In this document: positions 23,435 through 32,830 of the stretch, in pieces
Layout of the letters: each line of letters begins with the position of its first letter
Position numbering within the stretch: position 1 is the stretch's first letter
Origin: Agrypnia vestita
Taxonomy: Eukaryota; Arthropoda; Insecta; Trichoptera; Phryganeidae
Reading direction: 5' to 3'
Length of the DNA: 64,000 bases
NCBI GenBank assembly: GCA_016648135.1
Contig: JADDOH010010223.1
Location: 62,001-126,000, forward strand
Program-made: the position numbers and the translations under genes
Notes under the pieces: generated by a model
The model's input: only the letters and a program-made list of their open reading frames with translations
What the model was told of the DNA's origin: nothing
The model's database searches: none

Positions 23435-23702
23435 ATGTTTAAGTCAACCGCCGAGTTCACGTTTAAAAACATTTCATTCATGAACGACCCATCTCTATTT
23501 GGCAACCGCTCCTTGCTATTTCGGACTCGCGCCAGACAGAATTTAGTAAAATATGCCCAAGATGTTCCTGCCGTCAAGGTCGAGCCAGGGTCTGCAGCCG
23601 GGAGCGGCGATGAAGGAGCGCCCTACTCCGATATGGACACATTGTATCCTGACATCAAGCAGGAGAGCTCGGACAACTCCAGGAATGCTGACCAACGCGC
23701 CG
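23435..23702 (+). CDS. orphan first-type exon with VKVE and IKQE motifs
   Basis: The family's first-exon sequence is present (QDVPAVKVEPGSAAG, PDIKQESS, DQRA) and ends at a donor G|GTAAGG after 23702, phase 1. The canonical ATG has been lost: the equivalent position reads AAATATGCC, an out-of-frame ATG. In-frame ATGs exist at 23435 and 23480, so translation could start upstream with an extra segment. Cys is replaced by Ser in KQESS. It lies head-to-head with gene D exon 1, about 170 bp between the two start codons. It could be an alternative first exon of gene A, about 8.3 kb away from its exon 2, or a relic. Confidence 0.5.
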
Positions 23703-23765
23703 GTAAGGAGTTTATTCATCCCTCATTCATTCTCAGTGATGTGAAATGCGCGCACCTGATGTGAT

Positions 23766-23907
23766 CCTTTGAGGCCAGTGCCACATTGTGCGGATCTTCC
23801 ATCACCAAAGCAAATGGACCGACCGACCGTCCGCGCGGTGTGCTTGATAAGCGCACATTATGTGGAAAGAAATTGGCGACGAAGGTCCGCGCAGTGTGGT
23901 GCTGGCA
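23766..23907. mobile_element. MITE of the GGCCGGCGCC family, diverged copy
   Basis: Ends read AGGCCAGTGCCACATTGTGC and, inverted, GCGCAGTGTGGTGCTGGC, with a centre containing TTGATAAGCGCA. The same ends and centre occur at 30077-30262 and partly at 31388-31513 and 52430-52540. It is non-coding, about 140 bp. Confidence 0.6.
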
Positions 23908-24001
23908 TAAGGTGCGTGAAAAGAAAATAGCCTAATGTAAGGTTAAAAAACAGACTTCGAAAATGTTAGAGGAGTGCGCAAATTGTGTGTTATAGACTCA
24001 A

Positions 24002-27000
24002 TTCAATTCAATTCAATTTAATTCAATTCAATTTATTTCATGATAATATGTACATGACAAACAAAATGTTTAAGGCATACATATTAGGAAGTATATATCA
24101 AAAATGAAAATATTTAATAAATTAAAAATAACACAAAATCTGGTCAAAGGTGTAGGAGAATCCCGCTTCGGAAAACCCCTTCAGACACATGGAATATATC
24201 AATACCCAAAGCGATTTTGTTCAGCATAGCTGTGGCTCTTCCAACAGGCATAACCATCGGCAGGTTGGTCCTGTATATTGGAATGTGAAACAATCTATGC
24301 TGACGATGTCTAGTGTAATTATCAGGAACATACAAACCAATGCTCTGCATAATTTCAGGATTATCGATCATACCGCGCAACAATCGATAAAAATGTGTAC
24401 TCAAATACACATTCCTTCTAGTCTCTAAACTATTGTAGCCAAGCATACCCTGGAGAAACTCGGTTGGGTAAAGCCAAGGATAATGCCCGTACTCTCTCAT
24501 GTAGAGATATCTCAGAAACTTCTTTTGGACTTTCTCCACCATAAGAGAGTACTTGCCCTCATGTGGCCCCCAGATCATCGAGCCACTCTCGAGTCTACTC
24601 CGCACCAAGGAGTTGTAAAGAGTTCTGAGTACGCGGGTATTCTCGAAAACCCTGGCAGTACGCAGAACAAATCCTAACATTCTCAAAGCATTGCCACTGA
24701 TCGTCTCTATGTGATCGTGAAATGTTAGGTTGCTTACAAATCTAACACCTAGATCTTTAACATTTGATGTTCTTGTCAGATTTTGATCGTTCATTTTGTA
24801 GCGAAAAAATAGAGTTTTTTGGGCCCTAGTGAAGGATGTAACCGAACACTTGGAAACATTAAACAACAGTTTATTTCGTCTTCCCCATTCACATATATTT
24901 GATATATCTGCATGGAGAAGACGAAAATCGTCCAAAGTTGATGCCTTTAAGAAAAGCTTTAAGTCATCCGCAAATAACAGAAAGCGCGAGTTTAAGATTA
25001 CATTTTTTATATTATTAATAAAAATCGAAAACAACAATGGACCCAGGTTAGATCCTTTTGGGACACCCGAGAAGGTAAAGAAGCACTCTGACGCGAATAG
25101 GCCGTAGGAGACGTATTGGTTCCTATTTTGGAGGTAGCTCGACATTAATTTTAGCATACCATCCGAGAAACCAATCTCATACAACCTTTTCAATAAGACA
25201 TCATGGTTGACTGTATCAAAGGCTTTGGCGAAGTCATTATATGAACAGTCTACCTGATGTCTCGCGTCCAGAGCTTCCGTGACGTAATTTGTGAAGACCA
25301 TCAGATTTGTCTCAACCGAGCGGCCTTTCCTAAATCCATGTTGTTCATCAATTATAAATGGCTCTACTCGGGAAGCGACGGTTCTACTTATTATGATTTC
25401 AAATACCTTAGCTGGGGCAGAGAGAACAGCTACAGGTCTATAATTTTCTACGGACGACTTAGAGCCACTCTTATGTATGGGAGTAACTTTTGAAGTCTTC
25501 CATGTTTCCGGGAAAGATCCCTGTATTAATGGAAAGATTATACAAAAAACAAAGTGGTTTTTTTATCAGTTCCACACAACCTTTTAAGAGAAATGTTGGA
25601 ATGAAATCTGGACCAAGAGAATGAGTATTATTTAATTTTTTTATAGTGTCGGACACATCCTTCTCACTGATATTTTGAACATCAATAGACTGTGCACCGA
25701 TCGGAGAACATTGCCTAGCAATGTTAATATCCAGAAGCGGAGGTTCACTACTATACACTGTTTTAAAATGACCTGCAAACGCCTCAGCAATATCTGCACC
25801 CCGTACCATTTTTTCGCCCCATGTCATGGAGTTAACATTCCCGCCATCCGCCTTTTGTGACTTTATGTAGTCCCAGAAAGTATTAGGATCTTGAATAATG
25901 TTATTTTCCAGGCTGGAAATGAACTGGAAACGGTATGCTAATCGAATGTTACGTCTTACGATGGATCTGTAACGTCCAAACATCTCATAATCACCGTGAC
26001 GACCAGAAGCTTTCCATTTTTTATGATAGAAATGCTTAGTCCGTATGTCTCCAATAATATCCCTAGAAAACCACCTTGGATATCGCCTTCCACCAGTAGC
26101 CTGAGATTTTCTAGGGAAGCAAGTATCAAGTACACCTTCGATAGTACAATAAAAATAATGTACCGCTTCATTCACATCAGATATGCTATACATTTCTCCC
26201 CAGTCGATACCGTCCATTAGAAAGTACAGTCGGTCGAAGTCACCATTATCAAAGTTCCAGCCCCTTCGACGAACCGTACCTTCGCCTGGAACTCTGGATC
26301 AACGGGGACGATCTGCAATCGGATTATAACAAAACTCAAGTGCGGGGTGGTAATTATCTTCTCTCGTGAGAGGTGATAATGACCGAGATACGTCAATCGC
26401 TCTTTTACAAAATATTAAATCCAAAGTTCTATTTCTGGAGTTCAAAATATCATTATATTGTGAGAGACCTAATACGGAGCAAAAAAAATTGAGGTCAGCT
26501 TCTACACTTGAAATGTTCCGCGCTGACTGCAGATTAAAGTCTCCTAATATAATGAGGTTTTTATCCTGAAGTAGTTCTAGACTGGACAACATCTTATCGA
26601 AGAACATCTGATATATATCCGTCTCACTCGCCGGAGGAAAATATAATTCTTTATTCTTTATTCTTTATTCTTATACACACATGAACGTGATATCGAGACC
26701 GTATGTCAGTTTTACCCAGAGATCTTCATTGGATGTTTCCAAAATAGAGAAACGCTCAACTTGCAAGTCTTCTCTATTTCTCACTCCCAATAAACATCCC
26801 CCACCCTGCCTGTGGCCACCATGGTCTCGCCTTACTATTGTAAAATTACTATCAAAAATTTCAGAGTCGAAAACGCTAGCATTCAGCCAAGTCTCGGTTA
26901 ACGCTATGACATCAATATCACTAGCCGAAACGTTGCTATAAAAATCCACGCATTTCGTTTTCATCCCCCGAACATTCTGATAATAAAAATTCAATTTTTC

Positions 27001-27003
27001 ATA
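24002..27003 (-). mobile_element. decayed non-LTR retrotransposon (Jockey/CR1-like), 5'-truncated
   Basis: Minus-strand pieces give an endonuclease (26994-26671 and 26607-26299: YYQNVRGMKTK, LTETWLN, LGDFN) and a reverse transcriptase (26217-25471 and 25301-24144). The RT has DFAKAFDTVNHD, GVPKGSNLGPLLF and the catalytic LLFADD, followed by the C-terminal tail. At least three frame breaks separate the pieces, and a TTCTTTA microsatellite (26640-26672) sits within the endonuclease. The 3' end is an AATTG-type simple repeat at 24002-24040 (read minus). The copy begins at the start of ORF2, so ORF1 is missing. It cannot transpose by itself. Confidence 0.85.
24144..25301 (-). pseudogene. reverse transcriptase fragment (catalytic half) of the 24-27 kb element
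   Basis: A 385-codon frame contains RT motifs in order: F-KAFDTVNHD near the start, PKGSNLGPLLF about residue 80, FADD about residue 110, then the thumb and the conserved tail (YNSLVRSRLESGSMIW). It is the longest surviving piece of the element, but its N-terminal fingers domain is in another frame, so it does not encode a complete enzyme. Confidence 0.8.
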
Positions 27004-27955
27004 TGGTGCACTATCGCGAACTAGTCATTTTGCTGAAGGAAGACGCGGCGCATCTCGCGGTTTCGCTTCCCATTCTTTAATGAATGATTTGCGCGGCCAG
27101 TTCTCGCTTTGCAAAATTTTACTGACACTGTTTTTCGGAATTCCGATTTTAAATGACGAGTAGTCATTTAAAATCATTAGACATAGACAATATATATGCT
27201 CACTAGAGACGTCGTGCATGAACGAACTTTTTCCATTCAGAATGAATAACCCTTTTCAGTTCATCTACACCAAAACCGTTCAACAGCTCAGAAGCCGCAA
27301 ATTAAATTGTCCTTGCTCCTTGCTAGCATCACATGAGCTAACAATAATATTGTTCCGAGAACACAATTATTCGATTTGTCCACTGTGGGATTATTATTTT
27401 AGTAAAATAATTATAGAAATCTCACAGAGACGAAGCTATTATTAAAGTGAGGCCGATTTACCACGTTTTTAATGCCTTCATCCGAAATTCATGTTCATGT
27501 ATGGCGTTCTCCATTTTTGGCTAAGTGATGGCTAAAATCATAAAGGAATATGGAAGTCAATACGTAGCTCCCCGAGTATTGGTTTCTATTTAAACGGTTT
27601 CCGTGACTGCACTTATAGTTTACCCCTTATCGCAAACGAAGCCATCTACGGCTTTTAAATTTTAAAATATTTTTAAAGCTTTCCAAAGATTAAGAAAAAA
27701 ATATATCGCATCATGTTAAGAATTACTTCGTCAAACAAAACGTATTTTTGTTTTCTGTATGGTAAGTGTAATCTGTCAAAACTATTTGAGGTTAAGTGCA
27801 GCTGTTCCGGCCGACTAAATGTAACAAAAGCAGTGCGTGTTTTACAAGTGAAAAACCAATGTTTATTGGTGAGTAAGATATTCACATGAAATAATTCTAT
27901 ATTCTTTCAATCATCTATTTACAGATTTATAATTGTTTTTGTGCGTACGTTTGTT
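27004..27955. other. no gene recognised; contains a 13-bp hairpin
   Basis: A 64-codon minus frame (27025-27219) is not recognisable. Bases 27145-27157 and 27163-27175 are perfect inverted repeats (GATTTTAAATGAC with a 5-base loop). Other open frames here are short and overlapping. Confidence 0.45.
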
Positions 27956-27959
27956 TTTA

Positions 27960-28900
27960 TATGATTTTCTTACCCGTTTTTCGCCAAATCCGTACTTGCC
28001 TTCGTATACATTCCCGTCACATCGCTGTCATATACGGTTTCATAAACGACGTAACGCTGTGTTTGATTTCGTGGTTCGACAACAAGAACGTGAATATTCT
28101 CTCAGCGTCTGTGAGCAGTGAACCAACAACAAAACGGAGATATTCTCGGAAATAAAAACAGTGTAAGGAAGTACTTCTCCACAAGCTGTCGATGTTTATA
28201 ACCGGCATACGGGAGGTGCCGATTTGCTGGATTTAATGCTTGGTATTATAGAATCAAGTTGCGATCTTGCAAATGGTACAAAATAATTTTCTTCCACATG
28301 ATAGAATGGGTATTGTAAACGCTCGGCTTTTATGGCGCAAAGTCAATCAAAACGAGTACCTACATTCCACTTTTTGATTTGAAGCTTGCCGTTTCTGAAC
28401 ATATGCGTAAATCAGGAAAAATAATCTCGGTAGCAAGAAAACGTGGTCGTCCAGCAAGCTCACTCGAAACACCGCCACCAGCACAGCTGGTACTCCAGCA
28501 AGCCGAGCTGCACTCCGTCTAGCTTTCCGGATTCACCAGTATCCACACAAAGCTCCAGCCAGGCTGCAAGATCTGCCACTTAACTCAGTACAGACAATGT
28601 CCATCATTTCCCATTTGGAATAAAAATAATCGACAGCTGTGCCAGACTGCTCGAAGCTCCGTTCTTTCACTAAGTGTGAAAAATGCAATGTATTTTTGTG
28701 CCACAACGAAAACCGAAATTGCTTCGAAGATTTCTATAAAATGTTATTGCCATGCATATGAAGAGATATATGCCCTTACATTATTTGACTCGAATCACAC
28801 GAAGCTAAATATGGCTTCATATGATAATTTCTTACATAAAATGTACGTAAATTTTTTACATATTTATATCTTAAATAAGCGTAAATAAACATCCTTTTGC
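27960..28900 (+). pseudogene. second piggyBac-type (PGBD4-like) transposase remnant
   Basis: Pieces in several frames read VRWFDNK, VDVYNRHTGGADLLD, MGIVNA near 28305, then the terminal cysteine region KCEKCNVFLC and NRNCFEDFY near 28680-28720. This order is the end of the catalytic domain and the C-terminal Cys-rich domain of PGBD-type proteins. The family differs from the 15.0 kb and 40.4 kb copies. The inverse copy of its end at 58190-58345 marks the outer limit of the inverted duplication. Confidence 0.7.
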
Positions 28901-28990
28901 AAATTTTTTTATTGAACCTCCTTCATAATTCATGAAATAAGGGATTAAACTGGAGAATTAGCGAACGTCACATTTTAAGAAGTCCTACCT

Positions 28991-29045
28991 ATCGATTAAT
29001 TAATACGGTAATACGTCTATGCCCCGCTCGTGTCTATGGTCCACG
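28991..29045 (+). promoter_or_regulatory. conserved upstream block of gene A exon 1
   Basis: ATCGAT (28991-28996) is followed by CGTCTATGCCCCGCTCG at 29014, about 90 bp before the ATG. The block and its distance to the ATG recur before other first exons of the family. ATCGAT resembles half of the DREF site. A promoter role is inference. Confidence 0.5.
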
Positions 29046-29104
29046 CCATTTGACAATCACCATTTGCCTGTCGTCCCTCTTGCAATCCGCAACGTATTAG
29101 TACC

Positions 29105-29255
29105 ATGAGCCGCGCTGCCCAAGATGTTCCTGCCGTGAAGGCCGAGCCAGGGTCTGCAGCCGGGAGCGGCGATGAAGGAGCGCCCTACACGGACATGGAC
29201 GTGTGGCTCCCCGACATCAAGCAGGAGTGCTCCAGGAAGGCCGACCAGCGCGCCG
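29105..29255 (+). CDS. gene A, exon 1: ATG exon with VKAE and IKQE motifs
   Basis: ATG in the context TTAGTACCATG opens MSRAAQDVPAVKAEPGS, a GSGDE linker, APYTDMDVWLPDIKQEC and a SRKADQRA end. The donor G|GTGAGG follows base 29255, phase 1. The exon is 151 nt, identical in length to its inverted twin 57244-57094. VKAE and IKQE fit the sumoylation consensus. The next family exon in the same orientation is 31963-32139, and the ZNF exon is at 37226. Confidence 0.75.
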
Positions 29256-30076
29256 GTGAGGAGTTGCTTCATTATTGATCCATTCTCAGTGACGAGGAAT
29301 GCGCGCACCTGATATGACCGTTAAAGGTGTACTTTTAGACGGCTTGCTTTGTGATATGAGCACACTTTAAAGTGTAGAAATTTTCACCATGCATTTTGAC
29401 ATTTAATTTACTTTATCTAAGCGTAACACGTAAATTGTAGACAAGAAAATATGTGATATGGCGATTTCACAGATCCTTGCAAAAGGCAGTGAAAAGTCAT
29501 TTAGTCATCAAAGAAAATTTCTAAAAACTCTTCATCCTCATCCGTTTACCGGATAGTCATTGATCGGGACAAATAAACCGTATTAATCCAATTGTTTATT
29601 TTCTAAACGAACTAAACTAACCATCAAATAAAAAGTGTCGTAATATACTCACTCATTCAGAGCAAGCTAAACCTTTTCGTCTTCACCGATTAATTTGGAT
29701 CATTTTAGTAAGCCTGGATCCTCGGACTACGGAAAATCAATCCTTTTGCAATGATCGAGGATGTTTATATTCTAAGGTTTGCGTATAGTCCGTCCAACTT
29801 ATCTGGAGAATAAAGGAGGGCGTCCCAATCGTTGTGGTACTGCCCATAGTCTAAAAATTATCTCATTTGTAGGGAATTTTATGCAAATTCGTTTTTTCTT
29901 AAACAAGTTAATAAGCAGTATACGACTCGATAAAAAACAAAAAATGTAAACTAACGTACAAATAAATTTATCAAAATATACATCCGTAAAATACACAACA
30001 TCACAAAATGGCGTTTTTTCAAAATCAAAGAAAAATACAATTTTCAGGAAAAAAACAAACAATAATATTTCTTTTA

Positions 30077-30262
30077 GGCCGGCGCCTCATTACGCAGATC
30101 TTCTGCCGCGTTTTTTTCCGTTGCGCCAAATCGGCAAAGCAAATCGACCGATCATCCGCGTAGTGTGTTTAATAAGCGCATATTGTATGGAAAGAAATGT
30201 AGCGATGTTCCACGACAGAAGAGACGCGGCGGAAGATCCGCGCAGTGTGGCGCCGGTTTTAT
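30077..30262. mobile_element. MITE with GGCCGGCGCC inverted repeats
   Basis: It begins AGGCCGGCGCCTCATTACGC and ends GATCCGCGCAGTGTGGCGCC (inverted match over about 35 bp). The centre, near AAGCGCATATTGTATGGAA, is shared with copies at 23766, 31388 and 52430. It is nested inside the Tc1-like element, so it inserted later or was carried in by it. Confidence 0.7.
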
Positions 30263-30598
30263 TCGGTGTCTCATACCTAATGATCATGACCACCATGTTT
30301 AACTCAGTAACACCTAAGGATATCAATCGGTTTAGGGCCGTTGTATCAACTTGGTTTATAATCTTTCGTTCAAAGTATAGATATTTTGCATTTTCCACCG
30401 ATCAAACAACTCGCTCTCGTAAGAATCTATGAACTATTGCTATAAAGGAAGTTGATGCAACCAGTCTTTAATGTGCATAAATAAAAAAGTTTATTTTTGA
30501 AAAAAGATGTTTATACAAATGAACTCGTTAATGAATTATGTAATAAAAAGTATAAATAATAAAAATTGTATGTAAAAAATTATCGAATAAAATATGTT

Positions 30599-30950
30599 CT
30601 AAAACTTTTCCCATCTTACGGCATCTAATTCAATTTTTCCACTTATCCTTGTTCGTTTTTCTCCGGGTGTAGATATTTTAATACCCATTTCCACGGCCAC
30701 TTTACCTTCTTTAAATATTTTGTAAATTGCCGATTCAGAAATACCTGAAGAAATTGTATAATAGTAAATAAAAAACAAAGTATGGGAAAATCATTTTAAC
30801 TGCATGGCAGCACTAACCTGAAGTGGCGGCAATAAGTCTATGAACAAAATCAAACGGTATAATTGGGGCTTTTAGACGTTGTTCCTCTTCAAAAAACGTG
30901 TGCATTTTCAAGATTATTTCCCGAACACCGCTTTTAATGGTTTTTGGCAT
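30599..30950 (-). CDS. short two-exon helix-turn-helix protein of the Tc1-like element
   Basis: ATG at 30950 opens MPKTIKSGVREIILKMHTFF. Exon 1 ends at 30818 with donor CTTCAG|GTTAGT; exon 2 starts at 30744 after TTCTTCAG. Spliced in phase 1 it continues GISESAIYKIFKEGKV and STPGEKRTRIS, ending at TAG 30599-30601 (93 residues). The GIS-S-IY-I-KEGK pattern is the N-terminal DNA-binding segment of insect DDE transposases whose proteins continue with a STPGK-R region. The catalytic part is deleted. It could act only as an end-binding fragment, if expressed. Confidence 0.55.
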
Positions 30951-31105
30951 GGTGACAATCTAAAATTTTCTTAAAAAACTATCGAAACAGTCGTGAACCC
31001 CTCTGTAAACAAAGTCTGTCAAAGGTCTGTCAGCTGTAGATAATCCAATATGGCGTCGTTAGTTCCAAATTTGGCCATTCTTCAGATAAGTTAGACGGAC
31101 TATAA

Positions 31106-31200
31106 TCTGATGTTAACCATAGATTAAACGTCACCCAATGTTAACCATAGATTAACTGTTAACTGATGTTAACCATAGTAAAGCGTCACTTGACGTTAAT
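31106..31200. repeat. tandem GTTAACCATAG repeats (left arm)
   Basis: About three to four diverged copies of a roughly 30-bp unit containing GATGTTAACCATAGATTAA and CGTCAC. The inverse set is at 52715-52840 in the right arm. Confidence 0.65.
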
Positions 31201-31387
31201 CATGTCAGACGTTATAATGTATGGCGAAAATTGAAAATTTTAAAATAAATGCTTCTTTAATAGGTACCTTATGGTATTCGATAATATTTTATTGTAGAAA
31301 TCAGCGTCTTCAACTTACCACGAAACAAACCCTAAAAAGAAACGGCTCTAAAATATGTACTAAAATTAGGCAAAAGTCTAAATTCTA

Positions 31388-31513
31388 AGGCCGGCGCCAC
31401 ACTGTGCGGATCTTCCATCGCATTAAATCGGCAAAGCAAATAGATCAACCGAGCATTGTGTGATAACGGCATATTGTATGGAATGAAATGTAGCGGCGTT
31501 CCGCGACGGAAGA
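31388..31513. mobile_element. truncated GGCCGGCGCC MITE (left arm)
   Basis: One end (AAGGCCGGCGCCACACTGTG) and the centre are present. The other end is replaced at GGAAGAGAC by a zinc-finger fragment. The inverse copy in the right arm is at about 52430-52540, so the truncation predates the inverted duplication. Confidence 0.6.
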
Positions 31514-31610
31514 GACATGCGCTTAAGCACAACGAAGAAAAACCATTTTCATGTTCATATTGCAATTACTCGTGCAATCATAAATCTAGCTTACAAGTAC
31601 GTAAGTAATA
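31514..31610 (+). pseudogene. orphan zinc finger in gene A intron 1
   Basis: One finger reads RHALKHNEEKPFSCSYC, then NYSCNHKSSLQV, and runs into a perfect donor GTAAGT. The right arm has the same fragment inverted at 52345-52432. No acceptor is obvious, because a MITE fragment abuts its 5' side. It is either a relic of a former ZNF exon or a potential cryptic exon. Confidence 0.55.
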
Positions 31611-31962
31611 TTTCTCCGAGTTCACATTCCGCACATTTTCTATGAAAGTGGCTTCCTTAAACCCAATAAAGACCATAAAAGTACCAAGTGAATTGTCGAA
31701 CTTTTCGAAAATTTAGTGATTCATATTCATAGATAATTTGGCATTTAGCTAAAAATATTCTGCAAATAAATATACTTGAGAATAGGCAAAGCATTTAGTG
31801 CCCTTATAGGAGAACAGTGCACGCAATAAGAAGCAGTCTGCCTGGTACAGGTTATTATACGATGACCTGCTTTGTGCGAGTACAGCCCGAGAAGACATGG
31901 AGCCGAGCCCGGGAGAGAGCTAACTCTCCAGCTCTGTTGAACCTAATTGGTTTTGCTTCCAG

Positions 31963-32139
31963 AAGTAGGTTCCAGCAATGCGGTCTGGGGAAGTGCGCAG
32001 GGAGGTGATGTGCAGATAGGTGAAGAGTCTGCAGCCGAGAGCGGCGGTGAAGGAGCGCCCTACACTGATGTGGACATATCACATCCTGACATTAAGCAGG
32101 AGTGCTCGGAGTATTCCAGGAGGGCCGACCAATGTAATG
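31963..32139 (+). CDS. gene A, exon 2: internal symmetric exon with IKQE motif
   Basis: Acceptor TTGCTTCCAG ends at 31962; donor G|GTGAGC follows 32139. The 177-nt phase 1-1 exon reads (E)VGSSNAVWGSAQGGDV, an acidic linker, APYTDVDISHPDIKQEC and SRRADQCN. It is the same length as gene D exon 2. Its twin in gene B (51966-51793) has a damaged acceptor. Reading through the donor gives GEQLIPLDYY before a stop, as in several family members. Confidence 0.75.
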
Positions 32140-32158
32140 GTGAGCAGTTGATTCCCTT

Positions 32159-32830
32159 GGATTATTATTCCAAAGAGTAGATTCCGCCCTCCGTGTGACC
32201 GTAACGGGATGATGTATGGGTATTCTGTTGGGTTGTTCGAGCCCAAGATTAAATGCCAACACCAGATTCCATTGTTTAGTTCACTCAATAACTCATGATA
32301 GATGAATCCACAATGTTACTTACTTGAACTAAGGCGCTCTCAGCTTACGAGGGACATTCATAGGGTAAAAGAATTAGGAACTCTTACTGTGAATTGATGT
32401 AGTATATTCCATTAAATCCAAAGTTAAGTAAACGTTAGTTAGTAAAAGTTTGAAATATTGAAATATATATTGAGAGAGTAACAAGATCCCGCCAAAGAAA
32501 GTGTTAAAATGTGTGATTATTATTCCAAAGAGTAGATACTGCCCTCCGCGTGGCCGTAACGGGATGATATATGGGTATTTTGGTCTCTAACTCCAGATTA
32601 AATGCCTACGTCCGATTTCATTGTTAAGCTCACTCAATAACTTATAATAGATGAATCCACAATGTTACTTACTTGAACTAAGGTGCTCTCAGCTTACGAG
32701 GGACATCCATAGTGTAAAAGAATTAGGTTCTCTTACTTTGAATTGATAGTATATTTCATTAAATCCAAAGTTAAGTAAACTTTAGTTAGTAAATGTTTGA
32801 AATATTGAAATATATATTGAAAGACAGACA
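32159..32830 (+). repeat. tandem duplication, about 355 bp, in gene A intron 2
   Basis: The block beginning GATTATTATTCCAAAGAGTAG at 32159 starts again at 32514. The first copy ends AAAGTGTTAAAATGTGT. The second copy is interrupted by the non-LTR element at about 32830, and its remainder appears at about 35960. The right arm has only one copy, so the duplication happened after the arms formed or was lost from the right. Confidence 0.75.

Larger units (their letters stand above)
29786..31102 (-). mobile_element. Tc1/mariner-superfamily element, non-autonomous
   Basis: Inverted ends TAGTCCGTCYAACTTATCTG are flanked by TA at 29784-29785 and 31103-31104. The matching site in the right arm (about 52823) has no insertion. 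The 1317-bp element holds only an N-terminal helix-turn-helix fragment (30950-30599) and a nested GGCCGGCGCC MITE (30077-30262). No DDE catalytic domain is present, so it would need an external transposase. Confidence 0.8.
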
